From Candidatus Coprenecus avistercoris (GTDB lineage Bacteria > Bacteroidota > Bacteroidia > Bacteroidales > UBA932), in assembly GCA_018712275.1 (NCBI GenBank), contig DVHI01000061.1:1-51371 (forward strand): a stretch of 51,371 nt of DNA, read 5' to 3'. Below, piece by piece: positions 34,252 through 42,450 of the stretch (positions are counted from its first letter, which is position 1; each line of letters opens with the position of its first letter). Both the position numbers and the translations under genes were made by a program. The notes under the pieces were generated by a model. It ran no database searches and was not told where the DNA came from. It saw only the letters and a program-made list of their open reading frames with translations.

Positions 34252-35022
34252 ATGAAACTCAATCTCAAGAACCCCATAATCTTCTTCGACATCGAGAGCA
34301 CCGGCCTCAATGTCGCCACAGACCGTATCGTAGAGATATCCATGGTCAAGGTCATGCCGGACGGCAGCACCGAGGTCAAGACCCGCAGGATCAACCCTAC
34401 GATACATATCTCCGAGGAGGCCTCGCGCATCCACGGCATCCACGATGAGGACGTCAGGAACGAGCCCACTTTCAGCCAGATAGCCAAGTCCCTGGCCAAA
34501 TGGATGGAAGGCTGCGACATCGCCGGCTACAACTCCAACAAGTTCGACATCCCCGTCCTCTACGAGGAGTTCCTCCGCGCCGGAGTCGACTTCGACTTCC
34601 GCAAGCGCAAGCTGGTGGACGTGCAGAACATCTTCCACAAGATGGAGCAGAGGACCCTCTCGGCAGCATACAAGTTCTACTGCCACAAGGACCTGGAGCA
34701 TGCGCACTCCGCCGAGGCCGACACAGTGGCTACATACGAGATACTGCAGGCCCAGCTGGACAAATACTCCGACACCCTCCAGAACGACATCAACTTCCTG
34801 GCCGACTTCTCGTCCAAGACCAAGTTCGCCGACTACGCCGGCCGCATCATATACAATGACAAGGACGTGCCTGTCTTCAACTTCGGCAAGCACAAGGGAA
34901 AACCCGTAGCCGAAGTGCTCCGCGCCGAGCCCAGCTACTATGCCTGGATGATGAACGGGGACTTCACTCTTGATACCAAGAAAGTCCTCACGGAGATCAA
35001 GATAAAGTCCTCCGGCAAGTGA
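34252..35022 (+). CDS. DEDDh 3'-5' exonuclease (DnaQ/ExoX-like)
   Basis: A 256-residue exonuclease. Motif ExoI is FFDIESTGL (Asp and Glu ligands), ExoII NSNKFDIPVL and ExoIII HSAEADTVATYEI, where the His marks the DEDDh subgroup. A C-terminal extension (about 205-250, PVFNFGKHKGKPVAEVLRAEPSYYAWMM) resembles the ExoX C-terminal module. It may proofread the replicative polymerase or trim DNA ends; its place right after dnaN suggests action with the clamp. The next gene begins at a GTG overlapping its stop by 4 bases. Confidence 0.92.
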   Translation: MKLNLKNPIIFFDIESTGLNVATDRIVEISMVKVMPDGSTEVKTRRINPTIHISEEASRIHGIHDEDVRNEPTFSQIAKSLAKWMEGCDIAGYNSNKFDIPVLYEEFLRAGVDFDFRKRKLVDVQNIFHKMEQRTLSAAYKFYCHKDLEHAHSAEADTVATYEILQAQLDKYSDTLQNDINFLADFSSKTKFADYAGRIIYNDKDVPVFNFGKHKGKPVAEVLRAEPSYYAWMMNGDFTLDTKKVLTEIKIKSSGK

Positions 35023-35591
35023 ACATCCTCGTCTCTCCTCTGACCGGAGGGAGTTTCTACTTCCGCTCCGACTCTACCCTGATAAGGGCCCTGACAGATT
35101 TCTACAAACCCGACTACGTGGAAAGCATCTCCGCTGTCCCCGTCATCTGCTTCCGTTCCGAACGGTCCGGGAAATCCGTACTTGAGCAGTTCGCACGGCG
35201 GTACCTGGGTCCGTTCTCATGCGGAATAATACTGAAGGCGGTCCTGCGCGGAGACTCTGTCAAGGAAGCCGACCGCATCTTCGTCCAGAATGCCCTGGAC
35301 TACTCGACCGTCATCCCATACGACCTCATCCCGCTGGACAGGCTGCCTGACAGCATCTCGGCTTCCAGGCCTTTCGTCATCAAGATCAATGGCCTGGAGC
35401 GGTGCAGGATAGAGCAGCACCCCGGGATTCAGGAACTCAGCCGCAGATTCGCGGACATCAGCCGGTACTGCTCGGTACGCACCGGGGACATGCTCGCCTT
35501 CGAACTGGCACCCGAAGTACCGGTGGGCCGGGAAGAGCACCTGACCGCCACTTTCGGCACAGGCGGCAGCATCAGCATCATCGTAAGGTAG
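35019..35591 (+). CDS. unknown protein with GTG start, weakly FAH-like C-terminus
   Basis: A 190-residue protein read from GTG 35019, overlapping the exonuclease stop by GTGA, which supports coupled translation and a real gene. No signal peptide or membrane helix is seen. The C-terminal part (SRRFADISRYCSVRTGDMLAFELAP) resembles the end of fumarylacetoacetate-hydrolase-fold proteins, in which a similar ISxxxxLKxGDLI segment occurs, but the N-terminal metal-binding motifs of that fold are not visible. I therefore call the function unknown. The 3' end overlaps the convergent flavoprotein gene by 14 bases. Confidence 0.7.
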   Translation: MNILVSPLTGGSFYFRSDSTLIRALTDFYKPDYVESISAVPVICFRSERSGKSVLEQFARRYLGPFSCGIILKAVLRGDSVKEADRIFVQNALDYSTVIPYDLIPLDRLPDSISASRPFVIKINGLERCRIEQHPGIQELSRRFADISRYCSVRTGDMLAFELAPEVPVGREEHLTATFGTGGSISIIVR

Positions 35592-36819
35592 AGCGGTTTA
35601 TCACGGAGCGCACGGCAGCAGCCGCGGTAGAGAAGGCTATCTGCAGATTGTATCCGCCGGTATCCGCATCCAGGTCCATAACCTCCCCTGCAAAATAAAG
35701 TCCGGGTACCAGTTTGGACTCCATCGTCTTACGCGATATCTCCTTGAGCGACACACCTCCTGCCGTCACCACCGCCCGACGGTAATCCACGAAACTCTTT
35801 ATAGACATCCGCCAGTTCTTGAGACGGACCGGCAGATTCTGGACCGTAAGGGACGGGGCGGCCTCGATGAACGGTCTTACCGCCTGAAGAGGGAGGAACC
35901 TCTCCAGAAAACGGTCCAGGCCCAATCCCGGACGGTATTCCCTTTCGACCCGGGCCTTAAGTTCCGCCGCCGGTACCGCCGGCTTCAGATCAATAACCGC
36001 CTCTACCTTCTTCCCCTCAGTCAGGGCCTTGACCGCCCGGCGGCTGACCCTGAACCCCAGGGCGCCCTCCAGTCCTCCGTCCGTGAAAGTCAGCTCCCCG
36101 AACTCCGTCTGCACCACTCCCCCGTCGACCAGGAGAGAGAGCGAGACGTTGCGCAGGGTAAGTCCTATCAGGGCAAAATTGTATTTCTCCGGCACCAGGG
36201 CCGTGAGCGAAGGCATGGTAGGTGTGACGGTATGTCCCAGCCTGCTTGCAAGGCGGTACCCGTCTCCGGTAGAGCCGGTTGCGGGGTAAGAGAGCCCGCC
36301 GGTGGCTATTATCACCGCCGCAGCGCGGAGACTGTAGGCCGATATCCTCTCTTCCGTCCGCATGACACTCAGCGTCAGGCCGCAGGATGTCCGGTCAATG
36401 GAGACCACCTCGCTGTTATATTCCAGGTCAATATTGTCCGAAGAGACAATACGCCGCAGAAGGGCATCCCTGACATCCACGCTGCGGCCCGACTGCGGAA
36501 ATACCCTCATTCCCCGCTCCACCGTGACAGGCAGGCCAAGGGACTGGAACATGGCGACGGTATCGGTGTTGGAAAATGACATGAAGGCCGGACGGAAAAA
36601 GGCGGCGTCGGGATGAATGTGAGGGCTCAGCTCCTCCCAGGGACGGGTATTCGTAATATTGCACCGGCCCTTCCCGGTCAGCAGCAGTTTCCTCCCGCAC
36701 TGACTGTTCTTCTCCATCAGGGCCACCCTCAGGCTGCTGCCCGCCGCAAGCACCGCAGCGGTCATGCCTGCCGCCCCCGCTCCTATTATTACCAGGTCAT
36801 ACTCCTTACATTCGCCCAT
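35578..36819 (-). CDS. NAD(P)/FAD-dependent oxidoreductase (YhiN/HI0933-like)
   Basis: A 413-residue flavoprotein of the YhiN/HI0933 family. The FAD-binding N-terminus IIGAGAAGMTAAVLAAG, then CGRKLLLTGKGRCNITN, GGLSYPATGSTGDGY, and the C-terminal YFAGEVMDLDADTGGYNLQIAFSTA block are typical. The biological substrate of the family is not settled. It is convergent with the dnaN operon and divergent from tRNA-Thr. A -7 box TAATTTTG lies 30 bases upstream on its strand. Confidence 0.92.
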   Translation of the reverse strand: MGECKEYDLVIIGAGAAGMTAAVLAAGSSLRVALMEKNSQCGRKLLLTGKGRCNITNTRPWEELSPHIHPDAAFFRPAFMSFSNTDTVAMFQSLGLPVTVERGMRVFPQSGRSVDVRDALLRRIVSSDNIDLEYNSEVVSIDRTSCGLTLSVMRTEERISAYSLRAAAVIIATGGLSYPATGSTGDGYRLASRLGHTVTPTMPSLTALVPEKYNFALIGLTLRNVSLSLLVDGGVVQTEFGELTFTDGGLEGALGFRVSRRAVKALTEGKKVEAVIDLKPAVPAAELKARVEREYRPGLGLDRFLERFLPLQAVRPFIEAAPSLTVQNLPVRLKNWRMSIKSFVDYRRAVVTAGGVSLKEISRKTMESKLVPGLYFAGEVMDLDADTGGYNLQIAFSTAAAAVRSVINRSTLR

Positions 36820-36848
36820 ACCTTGTTCCTATTTTAATTTCAATTTCG

Positions 36849-36856
36849 CAAAATTA
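36849..36856 (-). promoter_or_regulatory. Bacteroidota -7 box for the flavoprotein gene
   Basis: Minus strand TAATTTTG matches TAnnTTTG, 30 bases before the ATG at the complement of 36819. It is almost back-to-back with the tRNA promoter. Confidence 0.45.
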
Positions 36857-36867
36857 GAATTATTTTC

Positions 36868-36875
36868 TATATTTG
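36868..36875 (+). promoter_or_regulatory. Bacteroidota -7 box for tRNA-Thr
   Basis: TATATTTG matches TAnnTTTG, 18 bases before the tRNA 5' end at 36893. A TTTCG at 36844-36848 sits 19 bases further upstream, near where a -33 TTTG is expected. Confidence 0.6.
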
Positions 36876-36892
36876 CGACCACATTCAGAAAA

Positions 36893-36968
36893 GCCTCTTT
36901 AGCTCAGTCGGTAGAGCAGCTCATTCGTAATGAGCAGGTCGTGGGTTCGAGTCCCATGAGAGGCTCCA
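36893..36968 (+). tRNA. tRNA-Thr (anticodon CGT)
   Basis: A complete 76-base cloverleaf. The acceptor stem pairs GCCTCTT with GAGAGGC (one G-T pair); the D-arm is GCTCAGTCGGTAGAGC; the anticodon stem is GCTCA/TGAGC with loop TTCGTAA, giving anticodon CGT for threonine ACG codons; the T-arm is GTGGGTTCGAGTCCCAT. The 3' CCA is encoded. The GH97 gene starts 18 bases downstream, so it may be co-transcribed with the tRNA or have a promoter inside it. Confidence 0.97.
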
Positions 36969-36986
36969 TCCTTTAAACATTCAGCC

Positions 36987-38963
36987 ATGAACATCAGACT
37001 ATTGATATCAGCCGTGACAGTACTTGTCTCGGCTCAGGTGCTTTTTGCAGCACCTAAAACCCGTACACTCCAGTCTCCGGACGGACGGCTCGCCGTCACC
37101 GTGGAAGTCGGTGAGGCCGTCACCTACAGCATTGCCCTGGACGGGCATACATTCATACTCCCCTCCCCCGTCTCCATGACTCTCTCGGACGGCAGGGTGC
37201 TGGGAAAGGAGAACCTGTCATCCGTACGCTTCAGGACCGCGTCCGTCCGTGACTCCATAGACACTCCGCTGTACAGGCAGGCACGCGTCGAGGAGAGTTA
37301 CAATGCGCTGACCCTGAGCTTTGCCCGTGCGGGATTCGCCCTGGAGTTCAGGGCCTACGACGAGGGCATCGCCTACCGCTTCTCCACTTCCCTGAAGGAC
37401 AGCATCACCGTAGTCGGCGAGGAAGCCGTATTCAGCTTCGACAAGGACTACCAGGCCTATATCCCCTACAGTTCCAATACCAAGAACCCGTTCCAGACCT
37501 CCTTCGAGAGCCAGTACACCGTCTCGCCCCTGAGCGGTTTTGAGAGCGGACGGCTGTCCATCACTCCGCTGCTCGTCGCCCTGGACTCGGGCGAGAAGGT
37601 GCTCATCACCGAGTCCGACCTGGAGTCATATCCCGGCATGTTCCTGGGCAGTGAGGGCGGCAGCACCCTCCGCGGAGCCTTCGCCGGCCGGCCTACCACC
37701 TACGTGGACGGCTACAGATGCCAGGAGAGGATCTTGCGCAACTCCGACACTCTGGCCATTACTACCGGCACACGGACCTACCCCTGGAGAATAGTCTCCG
37801 TGGCCTCCGACGACACCGAGCTGCCGGTGAACAATCTCGTATGGCTGCTCGGCTCTCCCAGCCGGATTGAGGATCTCTCGTGGATCCGTCCGGGACAGGC
37901 CGCCTGGGAATGGTGGAACGACTGGGGCTTCACCGGAGTGGACTTCGAGGCCGGCATCAACACCGATACCTATAAATACATGATCGATTTCGCGGCTGAG
38001 CGCGGTATCCCCTATGTGGTGGTGGACGAGGGCTGGTCTCCCCGCACAGGAGGCGACATCATGAAGACGATTCCCGGATTCGATGTGGAGGAAGTGGCCC
38101 GCTACGGCAAGTCCAGGGGCGTGGGCGTGATTCTCTGGGCTGTGGGATACGTTCTGGACGACAAGCTGGAGGAGGCCTGCAGCACTTATTCGGAGATGGG
38201 CATCGCCGGCTTCAAGGTGGACTTCATGGACCGCGATGACCAGGAGGTGGTGGAGATGAACTACCGTATCCTCGAGACCGCCGCCAGGTATCACCTGGTA
38301 GTGGACCTGCACGGCATGTACAAGCCCACCGGACTGAACCGCACATGGCCCAACCTGCTCAACTACGAGGGCGTCTGGGGTCTAGAACAGATGAAGTGGT
38401 CGGATGAGGACATGCTGACCTACGACGTGACATTCCCCTACATCCGTATGGCTGCCGGTCCAGTGGACTACACTCAGGGAGCCCTGCGCAATGCTCAGAT
38501 GAAGAATTTCGCGGCCGTCTACAGCGACCCCATGAGCCAGGGCACCAGGGCGCATCAGGTGGCCCTCTACGTCATCTTCGACTCACCCCTGACCATGCTC
38601 TGTGACTCTCCCACGGCATACGTGCGGGAGCAGGAGACCACCGAGTTCATCACCGCGATACCCACTGTCTATGACGAGACCCGCGTCCTGGCCGGAGAGA
38701 TCGGCAGATACATCATCACTCAGCGCCGCTCGGGTGACCGCTGGTACATCGGCGGCATCACCGGCACTGAGGCCCGTACACTGACCTTCACCCCCGACCT
38801 TCCCGAGGGCAGCTATACCTTCAGGATATTCCGCGACGGTGTCAATGCCGCTTCACGCGGAGAGGACTACCGGATAGAGACCCTGGTGTGGACTGCGGGA
38901 CAGGAACTCAGCATAGAGGCTGCGCCGGGCGGAGGATTCGCCATCATCATTGATAGAAAATAA
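36987..38963 (+). CDS. glycoside hydrolase family 97 (retaining-type)
   Basis: A 658-residue exported glycosidase. The signal peptide covers about 1-21 (MNIRLLISAVTVLVSAQVLFA). The N-terminal beta-sandwich (about 25-270) carries QSPDGRLAVTVEV; the (beta/alpha)8 barrel (about 290-560) contains WEWWNDWGFTGVDF, YVVVDEGWS and AGFKVDFMDRDDQ, with Asp412 at the position of the retaining nucleophile; a C-terminal beta domain ends the chain. This FKVDFMDRDDQ form is of the retaining GH97 branch (alpha-galactosidase-like), not the inverting SusB type. Substrate is probably an alpha-galactoside or alpha-glucoside. No SusCD pair is nearby. Confidence 0.92.
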   Translation: MNIRLLISAVTVLVSAQVLFAAPKTRTLQSPDGRLAVTVEVGEAVTYSIALDGHTFILPSPVSMTLSDGRVLGKENLSSVRFRTASVRDSIDTPLYRQARVEESYNALTLSFARAGFALEFRAYDEGIAYRFSTSLKDSITVVGEEAVFSFDKDYQAYIPYSSNTKNPFQTSFESQYTVSPLSGFESGRLSITPLLVALDSGEKVLITESDLESYPGMFLGSEGGSTLRGAFAGRPTTYVDGYRCQERILRNSDTLAITTGTRTYPWRIVSVASDDTELPVNNLVWLLGSPSRIEDLSWIRPGQAAWEWWNDWGFTGVDFEAGINTDTYKYMIDFAAERGIPYVVVDEGWSPRTGGDIMKTIPGFDVEEVARYGKSRGVGVILWAVGYVLDDKLEEACSTYSEMGIAGFKVDFMDRDDQEVVEMNYRILETAARYHLVVDLHGMYKPTGLNRTWPNLLNYEGVWGLEQMKWSDEDMLTYDVTFPYIRMAAGPVDYTQGALRNAQMKNFAAVYSDPMSQGTRAHQVALYVIFDSPLTMLCDSPTAYVREQETTEFITAIPTVYDETRVLAGEIGRYIITQRRSGDRWYIGGITGTEARTLTFTPDLPEGSYTFRIFRDGVNAASRGEDYRIETLVWTAGQELSIEAAPGGGFAIIIDRK

Positions 38964-38993
38964 TTTAACTTTAACACCTTAGTGACTGTTATC

Positions 38994-39617
38994 ATGAAAT
39001 CGAGACTTTACATCCCTCTTATACTCGTTGCCCTGAGCTGCGCGATACTGGCCGTGGCCCTGTGGGTCGGCACTTCTGGCGGCGACAGCAGCAGCGGCAC
39101 ATCCTCCGATGTCCTGGAGAATATCGCCACGCGGACCAGCATTCGTGCCTATACCTCCGAACCTGTGGACGAGGAGACCGTAACGGCCCTGCTCAAGGCC
39201 GGCATGGCAGCTCCCACGGCCATGAACACCCAGCCCTGGTTTTTCTACGTGGTACGCGACCGGGAGCTTATGAAGTCGCTGGCCGAGGTGCTGCCGTACG
39301 CCAAGATGGCAGCCGACGCAGCCGTGCTCATCGTGCCTTGCGGAGACCGGGAGCGGTTCCTGACCGGAGAGGGCATGACCTACTGGGTACAGGACGTGTC
39401 CGCCGCTACCGAGAACATCCTGCTGGCGGCTCACGCCATGGGACTCGGGGCCGTATGGACCGGGGTCTACCCTGTACGGGACCGCATCGCCGATGTCTCC
39501 CGCATCCTGGAGATGGATGAGAACCATGTGCCGCTCTGCGTCATTCCCATCGGCTGGCCGGCTGACAATCCGGAACCCAAGGACAAATGGGATCCTGACA
39601 AGGTTATCTACAGATAA
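38994..39617 (+). CDS. nitroreductase family protein with N-terminal membrane anchor
   Basis: A 207-residue nitroreductase. The first about 25 residues (MKSRLYIPLILVALSCAILAVALWVG) form a hydrophobic segment, which is unusual for this usually soluble family and implies membrane anchoring or export; the LSC is a poor lipobox because the hydrophobic run continues after it. The catalytic domain then shows TRTSIRAYTSEPVDEETV, AAPTAMNTQPWFFYVV and an FMN-binding C-terminal segment HAMGLGAVWTG. The ATG at 38994 was taken over the GTG at 38982. It reduces nitro or quinone compounds with FMN in relatives; an exported form may reduce envelope-side substrates. Confidence 0.85.
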   Translation: MKSRLYIPLILVALSCAILAVALWVGTSGGDSSSGTSSDVLENIATRTSIRAYTSEPVDEETVTALLKAGMAAPTAMNTQPWFFYVVRDRELMKSLAEVLPYAKMAADAAVLIVPCGDRERFLTGEGMTYWVQDVSAATENILLAAHAMGLGAVWTGVYPVRDRIADVSRILEMDENHVPLCVIPIGWPADNPEPKDKWDPDKVIYR

Positions 39618-39632
39618 CAGGTAAACCTTAAC

Positions 39633-39791
39633 GGGTAAATACATACGTCTGAAAAGACCAGGCCCGATTATTCATAAATCGGGCCAAAGCCCACTTTTCG
39701 TTTACCCCACCTAAATCCTCCCTTAGGGAGGACTTGGCCCCTCCCTCTAGAGCCGAGGGCGGCTAGTCTTTTCAGACGTATGTATTTACCC
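39633..39791. repeat. palindromic element A: 26-bp perfect terminal inverted repeats
   Basis: Arms 39633-39658 and 39766-39791 are perfect 26-base inverted repeats (ends GGGTAAATACATACG). Inside are a 9-bp hairpin GGCCCGATT/AATCGGGCC (39661-39685), a TCCTCCC/GGGAGGA hairpin (39716-39732) and a core with GGCCCCTCCC (39736-39745), GAGCC and GGGCGGCTA (39757-39765) that directly touches the right arm. No reading frame or target-site duplication is seen. The same core occurs in element B at 46077-46206. Confidence 0.8.
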
Positions 39792-39824
39792 ATCAGCGCT
39801 ATACGGATTATCAAAAACAGCACG

Positions 39825-39843
39825 TTGTATAATTTTTATACAA
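39825..39843. promoter_or_regulatory. palindrome upstream of the sigma-54 promoter (possible activator site)
   Basis: TTGTATAA and TTATACAA are perfect inverted repeats around a 3-base TTT spacer, about 95 bases before the sigma-54 promoter. This is a suitable place for an enhancer-binding regulator. Confidence 0.45.
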
Positions 39844-39937
39844 TTTTCAAAAAATTAGACACTTTGCGTGTGAAAATTTTACAATTAGCCATTTTGGAAA
39901 ATTGACTAATTAGCTGTATTTCAACACATTGTGGCTT

Positions 39938-39954
39938 TTGGCACAATTTTGGCT
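39938..39954 (+). promoter_or_regulatory. sigma-54 (RpoN) promoter
   Basis: TTGGCACAATTTTGGCT matches the -24/-12 consensus yTGGCACg-N4-TTGCw at all key positions: GG at -24 and GC at -12, correctly 12 bases apart, with one change (G for T before GC). It lies 42 bases before the permease ATG. An ordinary TAnnTTTG box is absent here. Confidence 0.7.
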
Positions 39955-39995
39955 ACATCTTTGAGACATAAGATAATACGCTAAAACATTAAAAC

Positions 39996-42329
39996 ATGAA
40001 GTCTTTTCTCCGATTCATCTCCCGCAACAGCCTCTACACGGTGATAGAGGTGGCGGGCATGGCCATTGCCCTGGCTTTCATCATTTTCATCGGGACATAC
40101 GTAACTCAGGAGAGCAGTTACGACACGTTCGTCGGTGACGATGTGTACGTCGGCTCGGATTCCGAGTTCTTCGGTCTCAGCGGCACCATCAAAGGCTCGG
40201 TGGAAGGCCGCTATCCCGACATTGAGGCCATATGCCGCCTTATAGGCCTCAAATCCCTCAGCGGGATGGAGCAGAGCGTTACCATAGGCGATGAGACCAT
40301 GCCTCAGAATGCCCTGTGCGTAGACTCCAGCTTCATGTCCCTCATCCCCATACCCATGGCCGTCGGGGACAGGAACAGTGTACTCGAGACCATCAGTTCC
40401 GTCATTATCTCGCAGTCATTCGCCGACAAGTGGTTTCCGGAAGGCAATGCCATAGGCAATACTCTGGATATCACGATAGACAAAGGAACGACCAGCCTGA
40501 CTGTCACAGGCATCTTCGAGGATATGGAGCGGACGGTACTGCCGCAGTGCGACATGATATACCGGCTGGAAATGCTGGAGAGGCATGCACCGTACATCAC
40601 CCACAACGGCAACGGCACCACAGCTACCTTATATAAAATCAGGCCGGGAGCCGATATCCACGCCATTTCCAGCGGAATACTCGGCATCCTGAAGGAGAGC
40701 GACGCGCTGTATATGTCCGGTATCTGCACCGCATACGACCTTATACCGTTCAAGGAGATACACTATGGTATAGGCTCCTCCTTCCCCTTTCCCTTCGAGA
40801 ACATTGTCAACCGGGACATGTTACGGCTCTTCACCGCTGCCGGAGTGCTGCTGCTGGTATTTGCCCTGCTCAACTATATCTCCCTCACCACCGCCCAGGT
40901 CGGATTCAGGGTAAAGGAGATGGCCACCCGCAGGCTGATAGGCTCCTCCCGCGGAGGCATCGTACTGCGCTATATCGGAGAGTCCTTCGCCGTGACTGCC
41001 GTATCGTTCATTCTCGGTTTCCTGCTGGCCGAGGCTACCGCGCCCTGGTTCAGCACCCTCATAGGCAAGACCTACAGCCCGCTGTCGTCCCTTACCTGGG
41101 GGACTGCCGCAATGTGGGCCGGAGTCATAGTGCTGCTCTCCGTCCTGTCCGGTATCATACCAGCCCTGATGGTTTCCCGCTACAGGCCGCTTGACATAGT
41201 CCGGGGAGAGTTCACCAAGGCCAGCAAGATGATACTCGGACGGATATTCCTCGTGGTGCAGAACGTCACCGCCATAGGAGCCGTAGCCATTGCCATAGCC
41301 ATGTTCCTCCAGCTCCGCCACATGGTGGAGAAGCCCATGGGTTATGTCCGGGACTCACTTGTCAATGTAACTGCAACCAATACCCAGGATTTAGATGATT
41401 TTCTCATAGACAGGCTGAAATCCCTGCCGTGCGTGGGGGATATCGGTCTGATACAGGGATGCCCTGCCGGGAGCACCAGATCCAGCTGGGGAATGGAACT
41501 CAATGGCAACCGGTATGCGGTAATCCTGTTTGACGGGGACACCACGGCCATGAGACTGCTCGGGGTAAAGGTTCTCAGCCAGAATTCTGACCCCTTGCCC
41601 AACTCCTTCTATTTCACCCGCAGGACGGCCACAGCATTAGGCCTGGATATGGATGCGACACTGTTCGAATACGACCTGGGCAGCATCAATGTCTGCGGCA
41701 TCATAGACGACCTGTGGATGGGCAATGCCAACTCCACCGACAACGACCTGCTGCTATGGGCCGTACAGCCCTCCCGACCGAAGCAGCTCGGCAACATGCG
41801 GTCACTGGTAGTGAAAGCCAACGGCGACCCGGACGATGCCGTCCGTGCCATCAGCGAATTATACGCAGCGGAAATGCCGGAACTGAAAGTGTACGTCGAT
41901 ACCTACGAGAACATATACCGCCAGACATATACCGCCGAGAACCGCAGCCTCAAACTTACAGGCATCTTCGCCCTGCTCACCATCGTCCTGACGGTCATGG
42001 CCATGGTCGCCATGAGCACCTACTACGCCCGCCAGAGGGCCAGGAGCGCGGCCATACGCAAGATCATGGGCTGCCCCCGGGGCGAGATATACACCCATAC
42101 CCTCGTCAGCTTCCTGTCGGCCTCCCTCATTGCAGCCGTCATTGCCGTACCTCTGATATATACCTTCACAGGACGCTGGCTGCAGACCTACAGCTACCGT
42201 ATCGGCAACTACTGGTGGATCTACCTGCTGGCCCTGCTGATTGTGGCGGCCATAGCCGTCGTGACCATCACGTATCGGGCCGTACAGCTGATGAACACCA
42301 ATCCGTCCACAGCCCTCCGCAAGGACTAG
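39996..42329 (+). CDS. FtsX-like ABC transporter permease, orphan
   Basis: A 777-residue permease with a duplicated FtsX/MacB layout. An N-terminal membrane helix (about 16-36) is followed by a large extracytoplasmic domain, then three helices (about 278-410), another extracytoplasmic domain (about 440-660), and three C-terminal helices (about 665-765). Both FtsX cores show the typical LxEMATRRLIGSSRGGIV / RSAAIRKIMGCPRGEIY motif that docks the ATPase. No ATPase gene is adjacent, so it must use one encoded elsewhere, or be a remnant of a larger set. Its control by a sigma-54 promoter points to two-component regulation. Exported substrate unknown. Confidence 0.9.
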   Translation: MKSFLRFISRNSLYTVIEVAGMAIALAFIIFIGTYVTQESSYDTFVGDDVYVGSDSEFFGLSGTIKGSVEGRYPDIEAICRLIGLKSLSGMEQSVTIGDETMPQNALCVDSSFMSLIPIPMAVGDRNSVLETISSVIISQSFADKWFPEGNAIGNTLDITIDKGTTSLTVTGIFEDMERTVLPQCDMIYRLEMLERHAPYITHNGNGTTATLYKIRPGADIHAISSGILGILKESDALYMSGICTAYDLIPFKEIHYGIGSSFPFPFENIVNRDMLRLFTAAGVLLLVFALLNYISLTTAQVGFRVKEMATRRLIGSSRGGIVLRYIGESFAVTAVSFILGFLLAEATAPWFSTLIGKTYSPLSSLTWGTAAMWAGVIVLLSVLSGIIPALMVSRYRPLDIVRGEFTKASKMILGRIFLVVQNVTAIGAVAIAIAMFLQLRHMVEKPMGYVRDSLVNVTATNTQDLDDFLIDRLKSLPCVGDIGLIQGCPAGSTRSSWGMELNGNRYAVILFDGDTTAMRLLGVKVLSQNSDPLPNSFYFTRRTATALGLDMDATLFEYDLGSINVCGIIDDLWMGNANSTDNDLLLWAVQPSRPKQLGNMRSLVVKANGDPDDAVRAISELYAAEMPELKVYVDTYENIYRQTYTAENRSLKLTGIFALLTIVLTVMAMVAMSTYYARQRARSAAIRKIMGCPRGEIYTHTLVSFLSASLIAAVIAVPLIYTFTGRWLQTYSYRIGNYWWIYLLALLIVAAIAVVTITYRAVQLMNTNPSTALRKD

Positions 42330-42341
42330 AGCGGCACGGGG

Positions 42342-42413
42342 ATGCCACAGTGGCAGCATTTTACGTTATTTGCTGCCACTGCTGATGCGACCGTATCTTC
42401 GGCATGATTTTTT
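42342..42413 (+). terminator. nested hairpin with T-run after the permease gene
   Basis: CAGTGGCAGCA (42348-42358) and TGCTGCCACTG (42371-42381) are perfect 11-bp arms. An outer ATGCC/GGCAT pair (42342-42346 with 42401-42405) is followed by GATTTTTTC. The inner arm is not directly followed by Ts, so this could be a terminator or a repeat. Confidence 0.45.
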
Positions 42414-42450
42414 CAATGCAGTATGACATTGATTATTAAACAGAGTTTAA

